DNA of 64,000 nt from Tritrichomonas musculus (Eukaryota > Parabasalia > Tritrichomonadida > Tritrichomonadidae): assembly GCA_039105265.1 (NCBI GenBank), contig JAPFFF010000023.1:1612001-1676000 (forward strand). Reading direction: 5' to 3'. Below, piece after piece: positions 31,201 to 39,310 of this stretch. The translations under genes were made by a program, and so were the position numbers. Numbering within the stretch: the first letter of the stretch is position 1; each line of letters begins with the position of its first letter. The notes below the pieces were generated by a model. The model did not search any database. It was not told the DNA's origin and was given only the letters and a program-made list of their open reading frames with translations.

Positions 31201-32349
31201 TGATCCTTCTGATGCAGGTGATTGATCTTCTGATCCTTCTGATGCAGGCGATTGATCTTCTGATCCTTCTGATGCAGGTGATTGATCTTCTGATCCTTCT
31301 GATGCAGGCGATTGATCTTCTGATCCTTCTGATGCAGGTGATTGATCTTCTGATCCTTCTGATGCAGGTGATTGATCTTCTGATCCTTCTGATGCAGGTG
31401 ATTGATCTTCTGATCCTTCTGATGCAGGTGATTGATCTTCTGATCCTTCTGATGCAGGTGATTGATCTTCTGATCCTTCTGATGCAGGTGATTGATCTTC
31501 TGATCCTTCTGATGCAGGTGATTGATCTTCTGATCCTTCTGATGCAGGTGATTGATCTTCTGATCCTTCTGATGCAGGCGATTGATCTTCTGATCCTTCT
31601 GATGCAGGTGATTGATCTTCTGATCCTTCTGATGCAGGTGATTGATCTTCTGATCCTTCTGATGCAGGTGATTGATCTTCTGATCCTTCTGATGCAGGTG
31701 ATTGATCTTCTGATCCTTCTGATGCAGGTGATTGATCTTCTGATCCTTCTGATGCAGGTGATTGATCTTCTGATCCTTCTGATGCAGGTGATTGATCTTC
31801 TGATCCTTCTGATGCAGGTGATTGATCTTCTGATCCTTCTGATGCAGGTGATTGATCTTCTGATCCTTCTGATGCAGGTGATTGATCTTCTGATCCTTCA
31901 GCTGCTGATGATTGCTCTCCTGGTCCTTCAGCTGCTGATGATTGCTCTCCTGGTCCTTCAGCTGCTGATGATTGCTCTCCTGGTCCTTCAGCTGCTGATG
32001 ATTGCTCTCCTGGTCCTTCAGCTGCTGATGATTGCTCTCCTGGTCCTTCAGCTGCTGATGATTGCTCTCCTGGTCCTTCAGCTGCTGATGATTGCTCTCC
32101 TGGTTCTATAGGAACTATTTCCCATAAATAAGTTAATCCCGAAGTAGCAGTATTCGCTGCTGCTGGAGTTAATTCGGCTGTAACTGTTTCCCCTCTTTTT
32201 ACTGCTCCTTTAATAGTGACACCACTGAGTTCAATGGGACCTGCTTTTATCAAATGAGGATTTTTATATTGAGATTTTGATGCAAGGCCATTGTTTTTAA
32301 CATTATTATTTAATAATAATGTTGCTAAATATAAAAAAAATATAAACAT
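28291..32349 (-). CDS. Giant repeat-bearing Cys-rich surface protein, single C-terminal TM
   Basis: A 1352-residue protein from ATG 32349. Residues 1-17 (MFIFFLYLATLLL) form a signal peptide or anchor. Residues about 38-80 (VTIKGAVKRGETVTAELTPA then LTYLWEIVP) are the first half of an Ig-like surface domain. Its second half (CKIPDNAPVGSSLKVTVTGN and GTVSASEIIL) appears only after about 460 residues of Ser/Glu/Pro/Gly repeats. A SENEEQ repeat follows, then about 300 residues of CxxC pairs (C.TC, C..C..GY) like furin/giardial-VSP or EGF-type Cys-rich repeats, then a beta-rich region, and a membrane segment (GGAIAGIVIACVVVVAAIIA then LLVYFLVI) with a short KKK-started tail. It is likely a plasma-membrane adhesin or coat protein with a long flexible stalk. 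The GGAIAG..IA before the membrane is typical of trichomonad surface proteins. Confidence 0.85.
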   Translation of the reverse strand: MFIFFLYLATLLLNNNVKNNGLASKSQYKNPHLIKAGPIELSGVTIKGAVKRGETVTAELTPAAANTATSGLTYLWEIVPIEPGEQSSAAEGPGEQSSAAEGPGEQSSAAEGPGEQSSAAEGPGEQSSAAEGPGEQSSAAEGPGEQSSAAEGSEDQSPASEGSEDQSPASEGSEDQSPASEGSEDQSPASEGSEDQSPASEGSEDQSPASEGSEDQSPASEGSEDQSPASEGSEDQSPASEGSEDQSPASEGSEDQSPASEGSEDQSPASEGSEDQSPASEGSEDQSPASEGSEDQSPASEGSEDQSPASEGSEDQSPASEGSEDQSPASEGSEDQSPASEGSEDQSPASEGSEDQSPASEGSEDQSPASEGSEDQSPASEGSEDQSPASEGSEDQSPASEGSEDQSPASEGSEDQSPASDNGAGGQLLASDGSEGPEGSEGPAGSEGPAGSEGPAGSEGPAGSEGPAGSEGPAGSEGPAGSEGPAGSEGPAGSEGPAGSEGPAGSEGPEVPGDQSSASEVPDTSICGNSKTCKIPDNAPVGSSLKVTVTGNGVDFKGTVSASEIILSDEQGSDVSPEQSSENEEQSSENEEQSSENEEQSSENEEQPTPDPNACKQNNTHCATCDSTDTTKCLSCETGYEFNPQQICVEQTSSTCLVDNCAECAQGNPSKCITCIYGFELKGDICEILACDPSVTNCESCDSNKRTMCIKCEQGYGLSNGFCSLCQHGYIDQYSECPPDCSSIKNCTKCERTDGVLACYNCDEGFIVNADGTACLLIKDLPSDFCKQIDEDCLECSEDDHSNCKSCKTGFTLSGGECYCGGFQMDDFCLPYSEAECAGNVANCMYCMNSTKCIICNSGYGLIDGVCTLLECDKHIENCKSCSYHDGQYECYTCNKVENAQYVPSSDGKRCIKYEPYNCSVVPGCLQCSNVDNTCIKCDEESGYRAYPNKDGRCTCNSETHELVNGVCLPIVLPMTPPPEPKQEEVIQIDNTMFNYDSVNKSANIVGSAGNLTSYYIMQVDNSYNSISVEPNLTSVQLTIKDRNSNEPLNIISSSSSTLTVKLDDQSSNIAIPQNSKNMEIKGGGNVKISSTDNLNENSVVEIKKIIPVPGRPITIDSQVPKLLLDQIQVFGGRYELSGGSKENHTTTCDNLVLERGADFYPSDITLDKIFIGLRSKINLETNSTLFDENSEITIYYNRTMHEPHFPIVVNNCFPDFTKAKTVKVNNIDSTIPIPVPAEDEILNIAQFKNDDATKQNDLYIKCQELLPKFETKDFGDQNCYNISDKEVDLLVKRIHDSGKKKNKLSGGAIAGIVIACVVVVAAIIALLVYFLVIKKKNESTTSTQGDSSIAI
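30541..30621 (-). repeat. 21-bp coding tandem repeat (SSENEEQ x4)
   Basis: Four 21-bp copies encode SSENEEQ inside the surface protein gene, immediately before the Cys-rich region. Confidence 0.85.
30832..31050 (-). repeat. 18-bp coding tandem repeat (GPAGSE x11)
   Basis: Eleven 18-bp units encode GPAGSE (collagen-like in composition but not a strict Gly-X-Y triplet). Units differ only by TCC/TTC wobble changes. Confidence 0.85.
31086..31896 (-). repeat. 30-bp coding tandem repeat (SEDQSPASEG x27)
   Basis: I count 27 copies of GATGCAGGYGATTGATCTTC within a 30-bp unit, each encoding SEDQSPASEG. The only visible variation is a silent GGT/GGC change in a few copies, indicating very recent expansion or homogenisation and probable length polymorphism. 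Confidence 0.9.
31896..32105 (-). repeat. 30-bp coding tandem repeat (GPGEQSSAAE x7)
   Basis: Seven copies of a second 30-bp unit, probably derived from the same ancestor as the SEDQSPASEG unit (E/D-Q-S-x-A-x-E core). Copies are essentially identical. Confidence 0.85.
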
Positions 32350-32363
32350 ATTTGCAATATGAA

Positions 32364-32369
32364 AAGTGA
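32364..32369 (-). promoter_or_regulatory. Initiator-like TCACTT of surface protein gene
   Basis: On the minus strand AATCACTTTTCATATTGCAA precedes the ATG at 32349. TCACTT is 15-20 nt from the ATG, and the match to the trichomonad initiator (TCACTTTTCAT) is the best in the window. It sits between the gene and the 17-bp AT array. Confidence 0.55.
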
Positions 32370-32388
32370 TTTGTTTGTAGGTTTAATT

Positions 32389-33153
32389 AATTATATAAAT
32401 ATTTTAATTATATAAATATTTTAATCATATAAATATTTGAATCATATAAATACTTTAATCATATAAATATTTTAAATATATAAATATTTTAATTATATAA
32501 ATATTTTAATTATATAAATATTTTTAATTATATTAATATTTTAATTATATAAATATTTTAATTGTATAAATATTTTAATTATATAAATATTTTAATTATA
32601 TAAATATTTTAATTATATAAATATTTTAATTATATAAATATTTTAATTATATAAATATTTTAATTATATAAATATTTTAATTATATAAATATTTTAATTA
32701 TATAAATATTTTAATTATATAAATATTTTAATTATATAAATATTTTAATTATATAAATATTTTAATTATATAAATATTTTAATTATATAAATATTTTAAT
32801 TATATAAATATTTTAATTATATAAATATTTTAATTATATAAATATTTTAATTATATAAATATTTTAATTATATAAATATTTTAATTATATAAATATTTTA
32901 ATTATATGAATATTTTAATTATATGAATATTTTAATTATATAAATATTTTAATTATATAAATATTTTAATTATATAAATATTTTAATTATATGAATATTT
33001 TAATTATATAAATATTTAATTATATAAATATTTTAATTATATAAATATTTTAATTATATAAATATTTTAATTATATAAATATTTTAATTATATAAATATT
33101 TTAATTATATAAATATTTTAATTATATAAATATTTTAATTATATAAATATTTT
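32389..33153. repeat. 17-bp AT minisatellite, array 1
   Basis: About 45 copies of TTTTAATTATATAAATA (17 bp, no G or C) with rare variants (TATATGAAT, TTGTATAAA). It begins 40 bp upstream of the surface protein start, so it lies within or next to that gene's promoter. Related 17-bp units form two other arrays at 46.26-46.74 and 48.5-49.0 kb. Confidence 0.9.
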
Positions 33154-33436
33154 TTTGGTAAAAATATTATGAAATTTGATTTTACCAAAAAACTAGTTTT
33201 TCCATTAACAAAAATTAGGAAAAGTATAATTTGTGCGGAAAATTGGTCGATGATGCCTTAAAAAAGTTTTCAAAACAGCCAAGCATTTTCATAAAAAAAA
33301 AGATAAAAGATAAAAAAATAATTTGCTTTTCTTGTTTAATAAAAACTATTTTAGTTAAATTACAATAGAAAAAGTATTGCTAAAACGTCAATAAAATCAT
33401 AATTTACATAAATTTTAGATTTTCTTTTGGTTATAT

Positions 33437-34228
33437 GCATAATGTAAGCTTGTAAAATATACCCAAATGTAAAAAAAAGACCTGGTCTTGGTGATTCTTT
33501 CTGGTCTTTTGGCGATTTTAATAAATCTTTTAAAAAGTTATTTCTTATGAATTATTAAATAAAATGATTAAATGATATTTGATTAAATAATAATTCAATT
33601 TACGAATTAACATTCAATAAATTCAATGAATTTATTTAATTACTCGGCTATATATATTCATAAAAATATAAATACTATTAATATTTCAATGCATTATTTA
33701 TTATTTGGCTATATATATTCATAAAAAAATAAATACTATTAATATTTTAAATACATTTTATATCGGTATATATATCATATATATATCATATATATATGAT
33801 ATTTTGAAAGCTTTACATATCACCATCGCCAAAAAAACCGTTTTGGTGATCTCCAAAATATATGTAAACTATTCAAAATTGAATGCTGTCGCCAAAAACC
33901 CAAGACCTGGGCTTTTGGTGAAATCGGTTATTTGGCTTTTCATCGTCAATATAAATGAGCTTTTTATTATTATTTTATATGATATATTATACAAATCATA
34001 CAATTATTTTGTAATATTCAAAAAATAACATTTTTTTACTGAGAAAATCTTATCGATTATTAATATGACTTTTGATAAAACTCATTTAATTTCTCTTTCA
34101 AATAATTCAATGGTTTATGACAATAATAAATATTAATAAAATTTATTTGACAATAATATGGTTACATTTGGTGATTTTTAAAACCCAAAAAACGTTTATT
34201 TCACCAAATTTACAAGCTTACATAATGC
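33437..34228. mobile_element. Inverted-repeat element, about 790 bp
   Basis: GCATAATGTAAGCTTGTAAA at 33437 recurs inverted (19 of 20 matching) ending at 34228. The interior repeats short GACCTGG, TTTGGTGA and CGCCAAAA motifs in both orientations and has no coding potential. The target duplication is not clear. Confidence 0.45.
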
Positions 34229-34614
34229 TAGTTGAAAAAAAAAACTCATCTAATACCTATAACGAAAACTATATACTAGCGATGATTTCCTTACTCAAAA
34301 GATTGTCAAGTAAATATTTAATTTAAGTTCTTGAGGAGCACTTTGCTTTGACTCTGCTTATGAGTAGCTACTCATTGTATTTTTTGCAAAAGTGCAAAAA
34401 AGTTTCGAACTTTTTTTTCTTATGTAAGATACAAGGTCAATATTGGCCTTAACCTCCAGGGTCAATAAGTATAGGGGGCAATAAGTATTCCCCCTAATAA
34501 ATCTCAAAATGCATTCAAAATCAAAAACTCATCCATAATTCAAAAGAAAAAAAATGTTTTGATAAAGCATTCATAAATAATTGTATGTGTTATTTTAATT
34601 TCTCATTATTAATG

Positions 34615-34622
34615 AAAATAAT
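34615..34622 (+). repeat. Left 8-bp target duplication of hAT element
   Basis: AAAATAAT is repeated exactly at 35859-35866 on the other side of the element and occurs once in the uninterrupted copy of the host repeat near 38521. Eight bases is the characteristic hAT target-site duplication. Confidence 0.8.
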
Positions 34623-34841
34623 TTAGGCTGACGATGAAATTTCAGAGCCATTATCAAAATTTAATAAAAATTGAATGATCGGCTCTGAATTCATTCAAAT
34701 TTTAATAAATTATATTTTTTAAAAAAACTATTAAAAATAGTATGTCTAATTATTTAATTTTTATATCAATTAAAAATAAATAAATAAATATTTTTAGCGT
34801 ATATTTATTAAAATTAAAATGAGTTAATGTAATTATGGATA

Positions 34842-35087
34842 TCATTTATATCCAAGTTCAGGAAATTTTTTGAGTTTTAGCGATTTAATTGGATCATCAA
34901 TTAAATCATTAAATGGTATTGATCCTGCACATTCAAGAATTGAGTCAAATTTGACTACTAAACGTGCTTTTAAAGTTTCAGGACCAACATGGCACATTTC
35001 GGTGTTAGTTACATTTGAAAGTGCAGAAAAGACCCTCTCAACAGGAGCCTCTGAACTAGGAATCTGAATTATTTCTTGTGCTAACAA
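34842..35087 (-). pseudogene. hAT transposase C-terminal dimerisation fragment
   Basis: Eighty-one codons ending at TGA 34842. LAQEIIQIPSSEAPVERVFS followed by ALSNV matches the conserved hAT dimerisation motif (L....L.IP.SSA..ERVFS). It overlaps the zinc-finger ORF by a few bases in another frame, so it marks the distal edge of an internal deletion. Confidence 0.8.
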
Positions 35088-35377
35088 TGGAATGGAGTGT
35101 TACTTGTTGCTATATATCTTAGTATGTGTTCCATCACTGCTAAATGCTTGTTTTTGAGAAGTATTGAATTATTTATTTGAACCTCTCTAAAGCATATATG
35201 ATTTCTTGCTCCATTTTTAGATAAAAATAGTCTTCCACAAGTCAAGCAAAAATAAGATTTTGCAAAATGACTTTTAATGTCAATTGAATATGAAAATTCT
35301 TCGAAAAATGTACCATAATTGTTTCGAAAAAAATGTTGAGAATTGTTTTTTGGTGGAAAAATTTGTTGTTTTTCCAT
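35081..35377 (-). pseudogene. hAT transposase N-terminal zinc-finger fragment
   Basis: Ninety-eight codons from ATG 35377 (MEKQQIFPPKNN). The C-x2-C...H-x-C arrangement in CLTCGRLFLSKNGARNHIC is the BED-like DNA-binding finger at the start of hAT transposases. The frame ends where the C-terminal fragment begins. Confidence 0.65.
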
Positions 35378-35866
35378 TATTTGCTTGTTTTTTATATTTG
35401 GACAAATATACTATTAAAATAATTGATAAAACACATTGAAAAAACAATACTTAAAAAGTTTTGGTTCTGAATTTTTTTGATTACTAACCGCCGTCATTCC
35501 GTTTATTTTTTTTTTGAAAGCTTAATTGTCTCTATTAAAGTTATTTTTATCTTATTGTTTTTATTATTTTAAATCATAGATTATTTCAAAATTAGTTAGC
35601 AAATAAAATATATAATATTTATTATTAAAAATATGCCCAAATATTATTGATATTCTTTTTTTTAATAATAGGACTAATATTTGATTTATATTTATAATAA
35701 ATATAAAATAAATAATTAATTTTGATAAAACTTATTATAATATTTAAATAAATTAAAAAATCATTTTTTTCTTGGAGATAATTATATTTTTAAATCATTT
35801 TAAATAACCATTTATTCATAGAAATTATTTGATAAATCACATAGAATCAGTCAGCCTAAAAATAAT

Positions 35867-38406
35867 GATAGTTTTTTATTTTCTCAAATTATTGTATGTA
35901 ATCATTCAATAAAATTAATAACATTTTATTGAAATTAAAATCATAATTTAAATTTCCAATATCTTATTTAATTTTTAAAAATCTAAATTATAATTAATGA
36001 TTATATATATAATGTTTTATATTCATTCATATTCCCAATGTTTAATAAATTTTTATTGATTTACATAATGGATTAATTGAATAGAATTTTTGAATACTTA
36101 ATGGATTTTATTTATTCAATTCATATATTTTGCATATATCTCACAATAAAATTTAAATATAATACTTTATTGCTATTTAAATAATATAAAATTCAATATA
36201 AAAACATATTATAAAATATGATGATTTAAAACCCACTAGTTATTTCTATTTCGTTTTTTTTTTTTTTTTTTTTTTTTTTTGAGTTTCCATACATTTTTAT
36301 TATTTAACTTTTCTTATCAAAAAAAGTAATGCTCAGTGATACTTCGGATATTGTTTTAAATTGATTATGGATTTATAATTAATTGACAAAAATACCGAAA
36401 ATTTTTTTATAATCTTCATAACCTTTGAATTTTTTTATTTTTTAAAATGTATGGAATGTTTTTTGAAATACTTTTATCTTTTTATATAGTAAATAATGAT
36501 CAGTAATATTGATGATTCATTTCATACATATGATGTATTATATATATTTAACTTTATAGACCAATTAATTTTTTCTCATCAAAATGGAATATCTGCATGA
36601 TACCATCATATATGTGCATTTGTATTTGCATAACATATGTTTTATTGTTTTTATATGCTAGTTTGTATTTTATATCACTTATTATTTCACTAATTATGAA
36701 GATATTATAAATTAAATTTAGGTAAATCTTTATTTTTGAACTTTTTGGATTTTTACTCTCAATTTTTTTGAATGCTTATTTGTCATAATATCTTTATAAT
36801 TATACTATTTAAGAAGTAAGTATTCGAGGTTTTTATACCAATAAACACCATTTCACAGCATTACAGGCATTATATGTTCAATAAAGAAGAAGAAAAATAA
36901 ACTTCTAATTGCAATTTCCAATTTTTATTAAAATCGTTGTCTAAATTTCCCTTATTTCCTGCTTTTAAGAGCATAATGCTGGTATTACCGATCTACTAAA
37001 AAAAATTGAGAGCAAAAGATGAAAAAGAAACCAATATTTAGCTTCAAATTTTGAAGATATATATATGATCACAATTCTCACAAAAAGAACACAAATACGT
37101 CAAATGCGCTTTCACTCTTGGCTAATAAACCTGATTATTGTATTTTATCACAAAATTGGTGCAAAACGATATATTTTTTTGCTCATTAAACACAAATAAT
37201 TGCTTTTCTTATTCAATGCATATACTCATAGTTTATGCTAGATGAAATACTGCATATTTTAATGCATCTAAATTTTCTCACCCAAAGAAATGCTAATTAT
37301 TATTTCATGATTTTTTTTTCTCAACAGAAAAATCTTAATAAATTCTATTTATGTATATTAAAATATTTATAGTTTCTTCTTTTAGTATTTTATTTACTTA
37401 TTTTCATGCTTTTTAGCTTTTTTAAAAAAATCCAAATTGAGAGGAAAAAATCTAAAAAGTTCAACTATTTGTGAACAAATATACAAAGAAAAAAATTGAG
37501 GGGAAAAAATCTAAAAAGTTCAAAAAAAAATATTTACCTAAATTTACGACTAAAAAAAATGTGATTTTTCTGGAGAGATTGGCTTAACCGTTTAATATAA
37601 TTTTCGGATATGCTATTATATAATAAAATTAATGTTTTTTTATCGAGGCAAAGAAACTTTATATAGCCATTAAAAAAAAAGATAAAAATGTTTAAAAACC
37701 TAATCCTCTCAAATAAACGTCTATAGTAAGACGATAAACGAGTAAACATCAGAAAAACAGGTCGACATTTTAAACTTTTTCATAAGATCGCACTCAAATA
37801 TTTCATAAAGATGTTCAAAATTGAATGAAAAATGATATTGAAAAGGCTCTCAAATATAACTCAAATATCTTTTTAAAAAGTTCTAAAAAATTTTTAAAAT
37901 TTTATAATGTCTACCGGTTTTTGAATAAGAATGATAGAAAAGTATTCCGAGTATTTCTATGAGTTTATTGAAAAAGTTGATGATGTCGACCAGTTTTTCG
38001 TGATGTCGACCGGTTTATCGTCAAACTATATTTTATTTTATTTTAATATTCATTTTTTTGAATAAGAACGTTTTTTGGTTTTCACAAAAAATCTTGAATT
38101 TTCTGGAAAGACTGGAATAATATTACAAGCTCTAAACAACATATGCCTTATAATATAAAATATAATGAGGTTTTACCGAGCCAATTAGGTTAAATATGTT
38201 TCTATTTCAGGATATTTATGTTTGCATAAATTTTTACATAAAAGCTCTTCAAATATTTTGTGAGTATAAAATTTGGATTATTTAGTTTTATCTTATTAAA
38301 ACAATTTCTTAAATAGAATTTATATTATATATATGATATATATATAATAAAATAAATATAAAATGAAACACAAAAATTATTTACAAATAAATACATATAT
38401 AATTAT
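35867..38406. other. AT-rich gene-free region
   Basis: It holds the second half of repeat A copy 1 (to 36296, with about 30 T at 36249-36280), the inverted-repeat element at 36720-37539, and three short copies of GTC(G/T)ACC(G/A)GTTT around 37911-38012. No gene was recognised. Confidence 0.5.
36720..37539. mobile_element. Inverted-repeat element, 820 bp
   Basis: The left end (AGGTAAATCTTTATTTTTGA, then ACTTTTTGGATTTTTACTCT) and the right end read inverted (AGGTAAATATTTTTTTTTGA, then ACTTTTTAGATTTTTTCCCC) share about 50 bp at high identity, both continuing CTCAATTTTTTT. A second, partial right-end copy lies just inside at about 37440. The flanks read AAATTT on both sides, which is palindromic, so the target duplication cannot be settled. 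No transposase was recognised. Confidence 0.55.
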
Positions 38407-38952
38407 AAATCTCCAAATGCATTCAAAATTAAAAACTCATCCATAATTCAAAGGTATAAAAATATTTTGATAAAGCATTCATAAATAATTGTATGTGTTA
38501 TTTTAATTTCTCATTATTAATGAAAATAATGATAGTTTTTTATTTTCTCAAATTATTGTATGTAATCATTCAATAAAATTAATAACATTTTATTGAAATT
38601 AAAATCGTATATTAAATTTCCAATATCTTATTTAATTTTTTGAAACCTAAATTATAATTAATGATTATATATATAATAATTTATACTCATTCATATTCCC
38701 AATGTATAATTAATTTTTATTGATTTACATAATGAATTAATTGAATCGTATTTTTGAATGCTTAATAGTTTTTATTTATTCAATTTATATATTTTGCATA
38801 TATCTCACAATAAAATTTAAATATAATATTTTATGGCTATTAGAATAATATAAAATTCAATATAAAAACATATTATAAAATATGATGATTTAAAAACCAC
38901 TAGTTATTATTTCGTTTTTTTTTTTTTTTTTTGAGTTTCCATACATTTATCT
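38407..38952 (+). repeat. Dispersed repeat A, copy 2 (uninterrupted)
   Basis: It matches 34500-34622 plus 35859-36296 throughout, and reads TTAATGAAAATAATGATAGT exactly where copy 1 holds the hAT element. It ends at a T run and GAGTTTCCATACATTT. Confidence 0.8.
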
Positions 38953-39310
38953 TTTATGAATATTCAATTTAAAAAGTGAAAAATTGAATGAAAATTGCAA
39001 CAGCCAAATTGGCCCTACCATTTGGAATTTTGATTTAGCTATATTCTATAAGAAGATGTATATTATGTGAATATCAAGTTTATTCTGAGAGCTTGGCTTA
39101 GTATCTTTCTAAATGGAAAATGAATTCAAATTTTCTATAAGTAATCACAAAAAAAAATTTTCAGAGATATTATTTTTTTTATATTAGTAACTTTTTGAAT
39201 ATAAGGAAATTGTTTTTTCAATGTAATAAAATAATCAATACAAATATTAAATCGATTATTTTCTCAATTATTAAAATATGATTATATATTTATTAAAAAG
39301 CAATTATTAT
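38953..39310 (+). repeat. Dispersed repeat B, copy 1
   Basis: From TTTTATGAATATTCA to GCAATTATTATAAA this stretch of about 357 bp is almost identical to 50212-50570; only a few single-base differences are visible (for example CAACAGCC against CAACAACC, and TTAGTATC against TTAGCATC). It abuts repeat A directly. No coding potential is seen. Confidence 0.85.

Larger units (their letters stand above)
33154..34622. other. AT-rich gene-free region
   Basis: No coding sequence recognised. It contains the inverted-repeat element at 33437-34228, a local duplication of GGCTATATATATTCATAAAA around 33645 and 33707, and from about 34500 the first part of a dispersed repeat into which a hAT element has inserted. 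Confidence 0.5.
34623..35858 (-). mobile_element. Internally deleted hAT transposon
   Basis: The element is bounded by TAGGCTGAC in inverted orientation and an 8-bp duplication AAAATAAT. On the minus strand it keeps the two ends of a hAT transposase. One ORF (35377-35081) has a BED-type zinc finger (CLTCGRLFLSKNGARNHIC), and a second (35087-34842) carries the C-terminal dimerisation region (IPSSEAPVERVFSALSNV, then GPETLKARLVVK). The catalytic middle is missing, so the copy is non-autonomous. The uninterrupted host repeat at 38.4 kb gives the empty site. Confidence 0.85.
34500..36296 (+). repeat. Dispersed repeat A, copy 1, split by hAT insertion
   Basis: The segments 34500-34622 and 35859-36296 together match 38407-38952 over about 540 bp (for example GCATTCATAAATAATTGTAT, ATTCAATAAAATTAATAACA and CATATATCTCACAATAAAAT), ending in a long T run and GAGTTTCCATACATTT. 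The 1236 bp between them is the hAT element. The nature of the repeat itself is unknown. Confidence 0.8.

Noticed and set aside
31086-31896. Possible CRISPR array (regular 30-bp repeats)
   Set aside because: The repeats are contiguous with no unique spacers and encode a protein repeat; the genome is eukaryotic.
30795-32111. 438-codon plus-strand open frame (LLILLMQVID repeats)
   Set aside because: It is the antisense of the repeat arrays in the surface protein gene; units of 30 and 18 bp keep all frames open. The minus-strand gene has a signal peptide, Cys-rich region and membrane anchor, so it is the real one.
36830-37020. Possible tRNA or small RNA in a slightly GC-richer patch
   Set aside because: No cloverleaf or conserved TTCGANNC-type loop could be formed; no tRNA was recognised anywhere in the window.
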